From: Agromyces cerinus subsp. cerinus
GTDB lineage: Bacteria; Actinomycetota; Actinomycetes; Actinomycetales; Microbacteriaceae
Direction: 5' to 3'
Assembly: GCF_900142065.1 (NCBI RefSeq)
Contig: NZ_FSRJ01000003.1
Location: 248,001-312,000 of the forward strand
Length of the DNA: 64,000 nt
Positions within the stretch are counted from its first letter, which is position 1, and every line of letters begins with the position of its first letter. The position numbers and the translations under genes were made by a program. This document shows, piece by piece, positions 8,003-16,926 of this stretch. Under the pieces are notes generated by a model, which was given only the letters and a program-made list of their open reading frames with translations, made no database searches and was not told the origin of the DNA.

Positions 8003-9322
8003 TCAGCTCGTCGGCGCGATGTTGTGGTTGCGACGGAACACGTTGCCCGGGTCGACCTGCGCCTTGATGCGGCGCAGGCGCTCGAGCGTCGCGGGCGGGT
8101 ACATCGCCGCCGTGACCCCGTCGCCGTACTCGGCCGAGAAGTTGCCGTAGACCCCGCTCGTGAAGGCGAGGGCCGCGTCGCTGCCGGCCTCGACCGCCGT
8201 GATCAGCTCGGGTGGGGCGTCGGCCGCCACCACGGCGTTGACGATCAGCAGCGCCTCGGCGTCACGGAAGGCGATCGCCGTGGCGTCGGGTGCGACGCGC
8301 GAGAACGCGCCTCCGAGGGCGCGGAGCAGCACCATCGTCGGAACCTCGCGGTCGTAGGCGGCGGCGACGGCATCGAGCGCCGCATCGGAGAGCTCGGGCA
8401 CGAAGCCGTTGCCCCCGACGAACCGGAACGGAGGTCGCCCGGGAGGGGCGTCCTCGAGCAGTTCGCCGTAGGTGCTCGGCCCGATCTTCGCCTCGGTGAC
8501 CGACGGCAGCTCGAGCAGCGGTGCGAGCAGCTCGCGGAGCCGCGCCTCACTGCCCTGCAGCGCTGCTCCGAGCTGCGGGCCGCCCGGCATCTCGGGCCCG
8601 AAGGGGGGCACGAGCATGAGGGACGAGTTCAGCTCGTCGGGGCTGGCGCGCATCACGTCGCGCCACGCGCGCAGCAGGGCGGGCACGTCGGATCGGTCGA
8701 AGCCCACGTGCGCGGCGACGAGGCCGTCGGCCGGCACCGCCTGGAAGACGAAGCGGGTGACCACGCCGAAGTTGCCGCCGCCGCCCCGCAGCGCCCAGAA
8801 GAACTCGGGGTGCGACGTCTCGTTCACGGTCAGCACCTCGCCCGCCGCCGTGACGAGTTCGACCTCGCGCAATGCGTCGATGGCGAGCCCCTGCATACGC
8901 ACGAGCCAGCCGATGCCGCCGCCGAGGGCGAGGCCGCCCACGCCGACGTCGCGGGTGTCGCCCGAGCTGATGCCCAGGCCGTGCGGGGCCAGGGCCGCCG
9001 CGACGTCGCCCCAGCGGGCGCCGCCGCCGACGCTGACGCGGGCGGCGGCGTCGACCTCGATCGCGGTGAACTCGGCGAGGTCGACGACGAGTCCGCCGTC
9101 GACGGGGAGGAGGCCGTGCCCGCCGCTTCGCACGGCGATGGGCAGGCCTGCCGCCGCGGCGAGGCCGACTGCGGCCGCGACCTCTTCGGCGGTGTGCGGT
9201 CGCACGACCGCTTCGGGTTCGCCGACGCCGGCGAAGACGGTGCGGCCCGAGTCGTATTCGGATGCGCCGGGACCATGCGCCCGGCCTGGGATTCGCTCAC
9301 TCAGTTCGGAGAGAAGAGACAT
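8003..9322 (-). CDS. FAD-binding oxidoreductase, berberine-bridge-enzyme family
   Basis: Flavoprotein oxidase of 439 residues. An N-terminal PCMH-type FAD domain is at about residues 30-200, with RSGGHGL (the histidine is the usual covalent FAD site), the glycine-rich GVGGLALGGGIGWL and FFWALRGGGGNFGVVTRF. The short C-terminal BBE segment reads YPPATLERLRRIKAQVDPGN. Bicovalent enzymes also have a cysteine in the central region; GGGIGWLVRMQG here has none, so a single covalent bond is likely. The ATG at 9322 gives a clean MSLLSELSERIPG N-terminus, though the ribosome site is weak. It is divergent from the reductase gene at 9436. Substrate unknown. Confidence 0.85.
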   Translation of the reverse strand: MSLLSELSERIPGRAHGPGASEYDSGRTVFAGVGEPEAVVRPHTAEEVAAAVGLAAAAGLPIAVRSGGHGLLPVDGGLVVDLAEFTAIEVDAAARVSVGGGARWGDVAAALAPHGLGISSGDTRDVGVGGLALGGGIGWLVRMQGLAIDALREVELVTAAGEVLTVNETSHPEFFWALRGGGGNFGVVTRFVFQAVPADGLVAAHVGFDRSDVPALLRAWRDVMRASPDELNSSLMLVPPFGPEMPGGPQLGAALQGSEARLRELLAPLLELPSVTEAKIGPSTYGELLEDAPPGRPPFRFVGGNGFVPELSDAALDAVAAAYDREVPTMVLLRALGGAFSRVAPDATAIAFRDAEALLIVNAVVAADAPPELITAVEAGSDAALAFTSGVYGNFSAEYGDGVTAAMYPPATLERLRRIKAQVDPGNVFRRNHNIAPTS

Positions 9323-9422
9323 TTCGTCAGTTTGCCAGCGACCCGCGACATCCGGAACGGTGCTCGCTCTGCGCTGAATCGGTGCGTTCGCATGCACCGA
9401 TGCGGGTGTCGGCGGAGCGGCG

Positions 9423-9428
9423 TACGGT
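9423..9428 (+). promoter_or_regulatory. -10 box TACGGT of a probable leaderless transcript
   Basis: TACGGT ends 7 bases before the ATG at 9436, which places transcription start at or next to the start codon. No Shine-Dalgarno sequence can fit in between. Confidence 0.5.
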
Positions 9429-9435
9429 GGCGCGC

Positions 9436-10047
9436 ATGACGTTCAACGACGGCCTCGTCACGGCCAACCTCTCGATCTCGCTCGACGGCTACGTCGCCGG
9501 GCCGAACCAGACGCTCGCCGATCCGCTCGGCGCCGGTGGCGAAGACCTGCACCGTTGGATGTTCGAGCAGCCCGACGAGAACGCCGCGATCGTCGAGCAG
9601 ATCCTCGCGCCGCGCGCCTACATCATGGGCCGCAACATGTTCGGGCCGATCCGCGGCGAGTGGACCGACGACGAATGGAAGGGCTGGTGGGGCGAGAACC
9701 CGCCGTACCACGGCCCGGTCTACGTGCTCACGCATCACCCGCACGACCCGATCCCGATGGAGGGCGGCACCACCTTCCACTTCGTCACGACGGGCATCGA
9801 CGACGCGCTCGCCCAGGCGCGGGCGGCGGTCGGCGACGACGCGCGCATCTCGATCGCGGGCGGCGCGAGCACCGTGCGGCAGTACCTCGCCGCGGGGCTC
9901 ATCGACCGCATCATCGTCACGATCTCGCCGATGATGCTCGGCGGAGGTGAGCGGCTCTTCGAGGGCTTCGACGACCCCGGCCTCACGCCGGTCGAGGTGC
10001 TGCATACTCCGCTCGCGACGCACATCACCTACGAGCGGCGGCGCTGA
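9436..10047 (+). CDS. Dihydrofolate reductase family protein (RibD C-terminal domain)
   Basis: Protein of 203 residues with the RibD-C/DHFR-like reductase fold. N-terminal TANLSISLDGYVAGPNQT is the common opening of this family, YIMGRNMFGPIRG near residue 60-70 corresponds to the NADPH-contact region, and ISIAGGASTVRQYLAAGLID near 140 is the second conserved nucleotide site. Such stand-alone proteins in actinobacteria are mostly uncharacterised, so a true dihydrofolate or riboflavin role should not be assumed. The ATG at 9436 follows a TACGGT -10 box by 7 bases. It is divergent from the flavin oxidase and convergent with ptrB. Confidence 0.88.
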   Translation: MTFNDGLVTANLSISLDGYVAGPNQTLADPLGAGGEDLHRWMFEQPDENAAIVEQILAPRAYIMGRNMFGPIRGEWTDDEWKGWWGENPPYHGPVYVLTHHPHDPIPMEGGTTFHFVTTGIDDALAQARAAVGDDARISIAGGASTVRQYLAAGLIDRIIVTISPMMLGGGERLFEGFDDPGLTPVEVLHTPLATHITYERRR

Positions 10048-10068
10048 CGAAGCGGCGGCGCTGACGGC

Positions 10069-10102
10069 CGGGTGGGCGGATGCCGCGGCATCCGCCCACC
10101 CG
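10069..10102. terminator. Perfect 34-bp palindrome, bidirectional terminator
   Basis: The stretch 10069-10102 is its own reverse complement, centred on GGATGCCGCGGCATCC. It sits between the convergent reductase (stop 10047) and ptrB (stop 10107) and can form a long GC-rich hairpin in either transcript. Confidence 0.8.
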
Positions 10103-10106
10103 CCGG

Positions 10107-12242
10107 TCACTCGCCGCTCGGGTGCGCCCCTGCCGCGTCGACGACCCAGGCGTAGGCGAAGGCGCGCTCGCGCCAGGCGGCGTACCGACCCGAGACGCCG
10201 CCGTGCCCGGCCGCCATCTCGATCTTCAGCAGCGGCTCGGCGCCGACGTCGCGGAGCTTCGCGACCCACTTCGCCGGCTCGACGTAGAGCACGCGGGTGT
10301 CGTTCAGCGAGGTCACCGCGAGGATCGGCGGGTAGTGGTTGACGTGCACGTTCTCGATGGGGGAGTACGACTTCATGTACGAGTAGACCTCGTCGTCGTC
10401 GAGCGGGTTGCCCCACTCGTCCCACTCGATGACCGTGAGCGGCAGCGACGGGTCGAGGATCGAGGTCAGCGGGTCGACGAACGGCACCTCGGCGAGGAAG
10501 CCGGAGAAGTACTTCGGCGCGAGGTTCGCGACGGCGCCGATGAGCAGGCCGCCGGCACTGCCGCCCTGGGCGACGAGCCGGTCGGGGGCCGTGATGTCCT
10601 CATCGATGAGATGCCGGGCGACGGCGGCGAAGTCGGTGAAGGTGTTGCGCTTCTCGAGCTTCTTGCCGTGCTCGTACCAGAGCCGACCCATCTCGCCGCC
10701 GCCGCGCACGTGGGCCACGGCGAAGATCATGCCGCGGTCGAGCAGTGACAGGCGGGGGATGCCGAAGCCCGGGTCGATCGAGTGCTCGTACGAGCCGTAG
10801 CCGTAGAGCAGGGTCGGTGCGGGCGTGCCGAGGTCGATGAGGTCGTGCCGGTACACGAGGGACACCGGGATGCGCGTGCCGTCGTCGGCCGTCGCCCATT
10901 CGCGGCGCTGGGAGTAGCGGGTCGCGTCGTAGTCGCCGAGCACGGCCTGCCGCTTGCGGAGTCGCCGCTCGCCGGTCGCGACGACGACGTCGTAGACGGT
11001 GGAGGGGGTGACGAAGCTCGTGTACCCGATGCGCAGCGTCGGCTGCGCCCAGTCGGGGTTGCCCGAGAGGCCCACCGAGAACAGCGCCTCGTCGAACGCG
11101 AGCTCGTGCAGGGTGTCGTCGGGCGTGGCGCCGGCGGGGAGGCCGGCGGGCGGCACCTTCGCGACCGCGACGCGCGGCAGCCCCTCGCGGCGGTACTCGA
11201 CGGCGACGAAGTCGCGGAACGCGTCGACGCCCTCGAGGCGCACGGCCGGGTCGTGCGGCAGCAGCACGCGCCGGTCGCCCTGCGGGTCGGATGCCGCGAC
11301 GCTCACGAGCTCGAAGTTCACGGCGTCGTCGTTGTGCACGAGGAGCAGGCGGTCCTTGCCGCCGGCGATGACGTGCTCGACGTCGTACTCCACCCCGTCC
11401 TTCCGGGGCCAGACGACCGAGAACTCGCCCGTCGGCTCTGCGGCGTCGAGCAGCCACGTCTCGCTCGTGACGTTGGAGCCCGCCTCGATCACGAGGAACC
11501 TGCGGCTGCGGGTCACGCCGACGCCGAGCCAGAACCGCTCGTCGGGCTCGGTGAACACCGAGACGTCGTCGGATGCCGCGGTGCCGATCTCGTGCCGCCA
11601 GATGGTGTCGGGCCGCCACGACTCGTCGACCGTCGCGTAGAACACGTACCGCCCGCTCGGGTCGAAGGTCGCGCCGCTCGAGGTGCCCTCGATGACGTCG
11701 GAGTACTCGCGTCCCGAGCCGTCGAGCGAACGAAGCCGGATCGTGTACCGCTCGTCGCCCTCGAGGTCGATCGCGTAGAGGAGCGTCGCGCCGTCGGCGG
11801 TGACGTCGAAGCTTCCGAGCGAGTAGAAGTCGTGGCCCTGAGCCTCGACGTTGTCGTCGAGCAGCACCTGCTCACCGGGCAGGGGGGAGCCGGAGTCATC
11901 CGTCACCGGGGGTTCCCAGTCGTCGGGGCCGGCGGCGGGCACCCGGCAGTGGATGCCGTACTCGCGGCCCTCGACCGTGCGGGTGTAGTACCACCAGTCG
12001 CCCTCGCGGGTGGGCACGCTGAGGTCGGTCTCCTTGGTGCGGGTCGTGATCTCCTCGAAGATCTGCTCCTGCAGGATCGCGAGGTGCTCGGTCTTCGCCT
12101 TCGTGTAGGCGTTCTCCTCGTGCAGGTGCGCGAGCACCTCGGGATCGTCCTTGTCGCGCAGCCACTCGTAGTCGTCGACCACGACGTCGCCGTGGTGCAC
12201 GCGTTCGATGGGTCGCTTGTCGGTCTTCGGCGGAGTCAGCAC
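10107..12242 (-). CDS. ptrB: Oligopeptidase B, prolyl oligopeptidase family S9A
   Basis: Cytoplasmic serine peptidase cutting short peptides after basic residues. It has 711 residues, the usual length. An N-terminal beta-propeller covers about residues 1-420, starting with DDYEWLRDKDDPEVLAHL and WWYYTRTVEGREYGIHCR. The C-terminal alpha/beta hydrolase domain has catalytic serine in GGSAGG (about 561), aspartate in SLNDTRV (about 648) and histidine in AAGHGG (about 679). No signal peptide is present. The GTG start at 12242 lies 6 bases after TAGCGT, suggesting a leaderless transcript. It is divergent from efeU but outside the iron-box arrangement. Confidence 0.94.
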   Translation of the reverse strand: MLTPPKTDKRPIERVHHGDVVVDDYEWLRDKDDPEVLAHLHEENAYTKAKTEHLAILQEQIFEEITTRTKETDLSVPTREGDWWYYTRTVEGREYGIHCRVPAAGPDDWEPPVTDDSGSPLPGEQVLLDDNVEAQGHDFYSLGSFDVTADGATLLYAIDLEGDERYTIRLRSLDGSGREYSDVIEGTSSGATFDPSGRYVFYATVDESWRPDTIWRHEIGTAASDDVSVFTEPDERFWLGVGVTRSRRFLVIEAGSNVTSETWLLDAAEPTGEFSVVWPRKDGVEYDVEHVIAGGKDRLLLVHNDDAVNFELVSVAASDPQGDRRVLLPHDPAVRLEGVDAFRDFVAVEYRREGLPRVAVAKVPPAGLPAGATPDDTLHELAFDEALFSVGLSGNPDWAQPTLRIGYTSFVTPSTVYDVVVATGERRLRKRQAVLGDYDATRYSQRREWATADDGTRIPVSLVYRHDLIDLGTPAPTLLYGYGSYEHSIDPGFGIPRLSLLDRGMIFAVAHVRGGGEMGRLWYEHGKKLEKRNTFTDFAAVARHLIDEDITAPDRLVAQGGSAGGLLIGAVANLAPKYFSGFLAEVPFVDPLTSILDPSLPLTVIEWDEWGNPLDDDEVYSYMKSYSPIENVHVNHYPPILAVTSLNDTRVLYVEPAKWVAKLRDVGAEPLLKIEMAAGHGGVSGRYAAWRERAFAYAWVVDAAGAHPSGE

Positions 12243-12248
12243 GCTCCC

Positions 12249-12254
12249 ACGCTA
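12249..12254 (-). promoter_or_regulatory. -10 box TAGCGT for ptrB, probable leaderless start
   Basis: On the minus strand TAGCGT is followed by 6 bases and then the GTG start codon of ptrB at 12242. The intervening GGGAG is too close to the start to act as a ribosome site. Confidence 0.45.
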
Positions 12255-12347
12255 CGCCTCCACGCCCGGCCGGTGTCGACCGGCCCCGAAAACCGTGTTC
12301 AGCGTGGGAATCGGGCGCCTCGTCCAGGGTTCGCGGTATCGAAGTAC

Positions 12348-12366
12348 TTAGGTTAGCCTTAGCTCA
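12348..12366 (+). promoter_or_regulatory. DtxR/IdeR-type iron box upstream of efeU
   Basis: TTAGGTTAGCCTTAGCTCA is a close match to the 19-bp iron-dependent repressor site (consensus TTAGGTTAGSCTAACCTAA), with the 5' half perfect and the 3' half degenerate. It ends 29 bases before the efeU GTG, so iron-bound DtxR/IdeR would be expected to repress efeUOB. Confidence 0.85.
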
Positions 12367-12395
12367 ACCCACTCCGTACGACCCGGGAGACGCGC

Positions 12396-13265
12396 GTGCT
12401 CGCCAACTACCTGATCGGCCTTCGCGAGGGCCTCGAGGCAGGGCTCATCGTCGGCATCCTCATCGCCTACCTCGGCAAGATCGGCCGCCGCGACCTCTTC
12501 GGCCGTCTCTGGTTCGGCATCGGCATCGCGGTCGCCGTCTCGCTCGGTGTCGGCGCCCTGCTCACCTGGGGTCCGTACGCGATGACCTTCCAGGCGCAGG
12601 AGGTGCTCGGCGGCGTGCTCTCCCTCGTCGCGGTCGCCATGGTCACCTGGATGATCTTCTGGATGGGCACGCACGGGCGCACGCTCTCGGCGGAGCTGCG
12701 CGGCCAGATGGATGCCGCGATCGACCACTCATGGATCGCGATCGTGGTGCTCGGCGCCCTCTCGGTCGGCCGCGAGGGCATCGAGACGGCCCTCTTCGTG
12801 TGGGCGAGCGTCTCGGGCGGCAGCGACCCCGTGCTCGGCACCTTCGGCGCGGTGCTCGGCATCGTCACCGCGATCGTCATCTCGTGGGGCATCTCGCGCG
12901 GCCTCGTGCGCATCAACCTCTCGAAGTTCTTCACGTGGACGGGGCTCTTCCTCATCCTCGTCGCCGCCGGCGTGCTCTCGTACGGCATCGGCGACCTGCA
13001 GGAGGCGGGCGTCATCCCCGGCCAGGGCCAGCCCGCCTACAGCCTCACGGCGATCATCCCGCCGGGCGGCTGGTTCAGCGCCCTGCTCAGCGGCATCTTC
13101 AACTTCACGCCCGAGCCGACCTGGGCCCAGGTCATCGGCTGGGTCGTCTACGTCGCCGTCACGATGTCGCTCTACCTCGGCATGCTGCATCGGCGCAGCC
13201 GGCCGACGCCCGTCACGGCCGCCGCCCCGACCGCATCGGCCCCGACGCCCGCCGCGGCGAGTTGA
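12396..13265 (+). CDS. efeU: EfeU ferrous iron permease (FTR1 family)
   Basis: Inner-membrane iron permease of 289 residues with about seven transmembrane helices. Two FTR1-type REGLE/REGIE iron motifs are visible: GLREGLEAGLIVG near residue 10 and GREGIETALFVWA near 130. The GTG at 12396 follows GGGAGA with 5 bases between. First gene of efeUOB, the elemental iron uptake system, with EfeO and EfeB following. The iron box at 12348 argues for induction in low iron. The C-terminus is a short Ala/Pro/Thr-rich tail. Confidence 0.95.
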   Translation: MLANYLIGLREGLEAGLIVGILIAYLGKIGRRDLFGRLWFGIGIAVAVSLGVGALLTWGPYAMTFQAQEVLGGVLSLVAVAMVTWMIFWMGTHGRTLSAELRGQMDAAIDHSWIAIVVLGALSVGREGIETALFVWASVSGGSDPVLGTFGAVLGIVTAIVISWGISRGLVRINLSKFFTWTGLFLILVAAGVLSYGIGDLQEAGVIPGQGQPAYSLTAIIPPGGWFSALLSGIFNFTPEPTWAQVIGWVVYVAVTMSLYLGMLHRRSRPTPVTAAAPTASAPTPAAAS

Positions 13266-13312
13266 ACCCGACCACCCTCACGTCTCACTCCACCCCGACT
13301 CCAGGAGCATCC

Positions 13313-14518
13313 ATGACCCGACGCGCCCTCGCGGCATCCGCTGCCGTGACCGCACTCGCGCTCGCCCTCACCGGCTGCGTCGCGAAATCCGACCTCGCCT
13401 CGGCGATCGCCGTCGACATCACCGATGACGGATGCGCCGTGGCCACCGCCGCCGCGCCCGCCGGCGCCGTGACGTTCACGCTCGCCAACGCCGGGTCCGA
13501 CGTGAACGAGTTCGAGATCCTCGCCGACGACCAGCTGCGCATCGTGGGCGAGAAGGAGAACGTCACTCCGGGTCAGACGGTCGACTTCACCGCGCAGCTG
13601 GAACCGGGCACCTACTACACGGCGTGCAAGTTCCAGCAGGTCGGCGCTCCGGTCGGGCTCGCCGAGTTCACCGTCACCGGCGAGGCCTCCGCCGTCTCGG
13701 CCGACGACCAGGCGCTCTCCGACCAGGCCGTCACCGAGTACCTCGCCTACGTCCGCTCGCAGTCGGCCGAGCTGCTGCCGATCGTCGAGACGTTCGCCGC
13801 GGCCTACGCCGCCGGCGATGACGAGACCGCCCGCTCGCTCTTCGCCGCGACCCGCGTGCCCTACGAGCGCATCGAGCCCACGGCCGAGGCGTTCGGCGAC
13901 CTCGACCCGAAGATCGACTTCCGCGAGGTCGACGCCGTCGCCGACGGCCTCGAGTGGACCGGCTTCCACCGCATCGAGAAGGACCTCTGGCCGCCGGCCG
14001 CCGGCGACCTCAACTCCGACGGGCAGGACGCCCTGAAGGACTGGGCGCCGTCGACGCCCGACGAGCGCCAGGCGTACGCCGACGGCCTCGTCGCGGATGT
14101 CACCGAGCTCCACGAGCTCGTGACCGCGACGGACTTCACGGTCTCGCTGGCCGACATCTCCAACGGTGCGATCGCCCTGCTCGACGAGGTCGCGGCGGGC
14201 AAGATCACCGGTGAGGAGGACTGGTGGTCGGGCACCGACCTCTCCGACTTCGCCGCCAACGTGCAGGGCGCCGGCGTCGCCTTCGGTGCGGTGCGGGCGC
14301 TCGCCGAGTCGAAGGGCGACGAGGGCACGGCCCTCGCGACCGAGATCGACGAGCAGTTCAGCTCCCTCGAAGCGGCGCTCGCCGAGTACGGCTCCCTCGA
14401 GTCGGGCTTCGTCGACTACGCGACGCTGACCGACGCCGACAAGAAGACGCTCAGCGACGAGGTCAACGCGCTCGCCGAGCCGCTCTCGCAGCTGACCGCC
14501 ACGGTGCTCGGGGTCTGA
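13313..14518 (+). CDS. efeO: EfeO iron-uptake lipoprotein (cupredoxin plus M75 domain)
   Basis: Surface iron-binding component of the EfeUOB system, 401 residues. The signal peptide ends in the lipobox LTGC (cysteine about residue 22), so it is anchored as a lipoprotein. An N-terminal cupredoxin-like domain (about 30-120) precedes the imelysin/M75 domain, which has the expected HxxE iron motif in GFHRIEKDLW (about residue 220). The ATG at 13313 follows AGGAG by 6 bases. It lies 47 bases after efeU; its TGA shares one base with the efeB ATG. Confidence 0.95.
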   Translation: MTRRALAASAAVTALALALTGCVAKSDLASAIAVDITDDGCAVATAAAPAGAVTFTLANAGSDVNEFEILADDQLRIVGEKENVTPGQTVDFTAQLEPGTYYTACKFQQVGAPVGLAEFTVTGEASAVSADDQALSDQAVTEYLAYVRSQSAELLPIVETFAAAYAAGDDETARSLFAATRVPYERIEPTAEAFGDLDPKIDFREVDAVADGLEWTGFHRIEKDLWPPAAGDLNSDGQDALKDWAPSTPDERQAYADGLVADVTELHELVTATDFTVSLADISNGAIALLDEVAAGKITGEEDWWSGTDLSDFAANVQGAGVAFGAVRALAESKGDEGTALATEIDEQFSSLEAALAEYGSLESGFVDYATLTDADKKTLSDEVNALAEPLSQLTATVLGV

Positions 14519-15879
14519 TGAGCGACTCACGTTCCTCGGCCGGTGACGCGCACAGCACGTCGCCGGCCGAGGCGCACCCCGGCACCGCGCCCGAGGCCGG
14601 CGCCGACTCGGCATCCGGGGTCAGCCGGCGCCAGCTGTTCGGCTTCCTCGGTGCGGGCGCGGCCGGCGCCGTGGTCGGCGCTGCGGCAGGGGCCGGCGTC
14701 GCGGTCGCAGCGACGAGCGGCGGGGCGGGAGCCGCGAGCCCCGCGGCATCCGTCTACCCGTTCTTCGGGGCGCACCAGGCCGGCATCGTCACCCCCGCGC
14801 AGGACCGACTGCACTTCGCCGCCTTCGACGTCGACGACACCCTCGACCGCGACGGGCTGATGGCACTGCTCACGGAGTGGACGGATGCCGCGGCTCGCCT
14901 GAGCCAGGGCCTCGAGGTCGCCGAAGGAGGGGCCGTCGGCGGCTCCGACTACGCGCCACCGGTCGACACCGGCGAGGCGCTCGGCCTGCCCGCGAGCGGC
15001 CTCACGATCACCTTCGGGTTCGGCCCGGGCCTCTTCGCCGATGCCTCGGGGGCCGACCGCTTCGGCCTCGCCGCCCGGCGCCCGGCGATGCTCGAACCGC
15101 TGCCGCGATTCCAGGGCGACGCGCTCGTGCCCGAGATCTCGGGCGGCGACCTCTGCATCCAGGCCTGCGCCGACGACCCGCAGGTCGCGGTGCACGCGAT
15201 CCGCAACCTGAGCCGCATCGCCTTCGGGCGGGCGAGCCTGCGCTGGTCGCAGCTCGGCTTCGGCCGCACCTCGTCGACCTCGACGACGCAGGCGACCCCG
15301 CGCAACCTCTTCGGATTCAAGGACGGCACCGCGAACGTCAAGGCCGAGGAGACGGCGACCGTCGACGACCAGATCTGGGTGCACGCCTCCGACGAGCCGG
15401 CCTGGCTCGCGGGCGGCTCGTACCTCGTCGCCCGGCGCATCCGCATGATCATCGAGAACTGGGACCGCGTGCAGCTCGGCGAGCAGGAGATGCTCGTCGG
15501 GCGATCCAAGGGCGAGGGCGCCCCGCTCTCGGGCGGCACCGAGTTCACCGAGCCCGACTTCGAGAAGACCGGCGCGACCGATGCACCGCTCATCGACACG
15601 AACGCGCATGTGCGGCTCGCGCACCCGACGACGAACGGCGGGGCTCGTATGCTCCGCCGGGGATACAACTTCGTCGACGGCAACGACTCGCTCGGCCGGC
15701 TCGATGCAGGGCTCTTCTTCCTGTCGTTCCAGCGTTCGCCGCAGCAGTTCATCGACGTGCAGACGAGCCTCGCCCGCGACGGGTTGAACGAGTACCTGAA
15801 GCACGTCGGGTCGGCGATCTTCGCCGTGCCGGGCGGGGTCGCCGAGGGGGAGTTCGTGGGGCAGGCGCTCTTCGCCTGA
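14518..15879 (+). CDS. efeB: EfeB Dyp-type heme peroxidase, Tat-exported
   Basis: Heme peroxidase of the DyP family that works with EfeU and EfeO in iron acquisition outside the membrane. It has 453 residues. A twin-arginine signal is clear (SRRQLFGFLGAGAAG near residue 37), followed by a hydrophobic stretch and alanine-rich cleavage region. The DyP catalytic motif GXXDG is present as GFKDGT near residue 266, and the proximal heme region contains HVRLAHP near 363. The ATG at 14518 overlaps the efeO stop by one base, so translation is coupled. The leader before the Tat motif is unusually long, Ala/Ser/Glu-rich. Confidence 0.95.
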   Translation: MSDSRSSAGDAHSTSPAEAHPGTAPEAGADSASGVSRRQLFGFLGAGAAGAVVGAAAGAGVAVAATSGGAGAASPAASVYPFFGAHQAGIVTPAQDRLHFAAFDVDDTLDRDGLMALLTEWTDAAARLSQGLEVAEGGAVGGSDYAPPVDTGEALGLPASGLTITFGFGPGLFADASGADRFGLAARRPAMLEPLPRFQGDALVPEISGGDLCIQACADDPQVAVHAIRNLSRIAFGRASLRWSQLGFGRTSSTSTTQATPRNLFGFKDGTANVKAEETATVDDQIWVHASDEPAWLAGGSYLVARRIRMIIENWDRVQLGEQEMLVGRSKGEGAPLSGGTEFTEPDFEKTGATDAPLIDTNAHVRLAHPTTNGGARMLRRGYNFVDGNDSLGRLDAGLFFLSFQRSPQQFIDVQTSLARDGLNEYLKHVGSAIFAVPGGVAEGEFVGQALFA

Positions 15880-15889
15880 CGCGTCGCGT

Positions 15890-15907
15890 CGGATGCGTCG
15901 GCATCCG
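15890..15907. terminator. Stem-loop after efeB
   Basis: CGGATGC and GCATCCG flank a 4-base loop, 10 bases past the efeB stop and 7 bases before the stop of the convergent minus-strand gene. Likely bidirectional terminator. Confidence 0.6.
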
Positions 15908-15914
15908 GGCGGCC

Positions 15915-16325
15915 TCAGTCGCCGACCTTCACGAGCCAGCGCCCGCCGCCCTGGTCGATGAGCACCCCGCTGACCCGGAGGCCGTCGTCGCGCTCGGCCG
16001 TGAAGGCGATCGGCGGCAGGCCGCCCCCCGTCACGCTCATCCCGGCCTCGAACGTGGGCGAGACGTAACCGAGCTCCTCGAGCGCCTGCTCGCGGGCCTG
16101 CGTGTCCCAGATGCCCGAGAGCACCCAGGCCATGGCGCCGGCGGTGAGCGCCGAGACGAGGAAGATCACGAACCCGAGCTCGCGCAGCGGCTTCGAGCGG
16201 CGCCGGGTGCCGATGATCGAGAGGACGACGCCCGCGAGGAGGGCGACGACCGGGATCGCGACCGGCCAGGGGTTCCACGGGGCGATCGTGATGATGACGT
16301 CGGCGACCTCGGCGGTCACCGTCAT
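15915..16325 (-). CDS. Small membrane protein of unknown function (136 aa)
   Basis: Not assigned to a family. Two predicted transmembrane helices are visible, WPVAIPVVALLAGVVLSIIG at about residues 19-38 and ELGFVIFLVSALTAGAMAWV at about 49-68. They are separated by a basic loop (TRRRSKPLR), followed by a soluble C-terminal domain that is probably outside the cell. The ATG overlaps the stop of the preceding LysM lipoprotein gene by four bases (ATGA), so the two proteins are made together and may act together at the cell envelope. Confidence 0.75.
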   Translation of the reverse strand: MTVTAEVADVIITIAPWNPWPVAIPVVALLAGVVLSIIGTRRRSKPLRELGFVIFLVSALTAGAMAWVLSGIWDTQAREQALEELGYVSPTFEAGMSVTGGGLPPIAFTAERDDGLRVSGVLIDQGGGRWLVKVGD

Positions 16326-16804
16326 CCGGTCTTCGTCCAGTCGAGGTTGACGACGTCGCCGATGTAGACGTTCTCGCCGTAGTCGTGCACCTGCGGGTTC
16401 ATGCGCAGCAGTTGCTGCTGTGGCAGGTCGAAGCGCTGCGCGATGTCGAAGAAGCTGTCGCCCGAGACGACGACGTAGCTGATCGGCATGCCCGCGCCGT
16501 CGAGCGTCGGGGTGCCGTTGGCGCCGTCGCGCACGCCGAGGTCGACCGCCGGGCCGGGTTCGTAGACGGGTGCCGGCGCGTTCGGCACCGGTTCGGGAGC
16601 GGGCGCCGGGGCGGGTTCGACGGGCGCCGCGGTCGGCGTCGGCGTCGGCGTCGGGGTGGGGGTGGGCGTCGCCGTGACGGTCGCGACGATCGTGACCGGA
16701 GGAGGAGCCGGGGCGGCGACGCATCCGCTCAGCAGCAGTGCGCCCGACATCGCGACCATGCTCACGGCGACTGGCACCGCACCTCTGCCGACTGCTCGAC
16801 GCAC
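16322..16804 (-). CDS. LysM-domain lipoprotein
   Basis: Secreted lipoprotein of about 160 residues. The signal peptide has lipobox LLSGC, followed by a Thr-Pro repeat and a Pro/Ala/Glu linker (about residues 40-85). The C-terminal LysM domain reads SYVVVSGDSFFDIAQRFDLP with the asparagine-containing second half MNPQVHDYGENVYIGDVVNL. LysM domains bind peptidoglycan, so this is probably a cell-wall-tethered protein. The GTG at 16804 is preferred because GGAGG precedes it by 5 bases; a GTG at 16834 is possible but lacks a ribosome site. Coupled by ATGA to the membrane protein downstream. Confidence 0.85.
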   Translation of the reverse strand: MRRAVGRGAVPVAVSMVAMSGALLLSGCVAAPAPPPVTIVATVTATPTPTPTPTPTPTAAPVEPAPAPAPEPVPNAPAPVYEPGPAVDLGVRDGANGTPTLDGAGMPISYVVVSGDSFFDIAQRFDLPQQQLLRMNPQVHDYGENVYIGDVVNLDWTKTG

Positions 16805-16926
16805 CGGGCCTCCAACCGTAGGGTGGCGTGCCACCCTCGGCGCGCCGGTCGGTTCACCCTATCTGCTGGGGGAGGGCTCGCGACAGTGAGCCGAAGGTCG
16901 TATTCGCGCAGGGATTCCGGCCCGGT

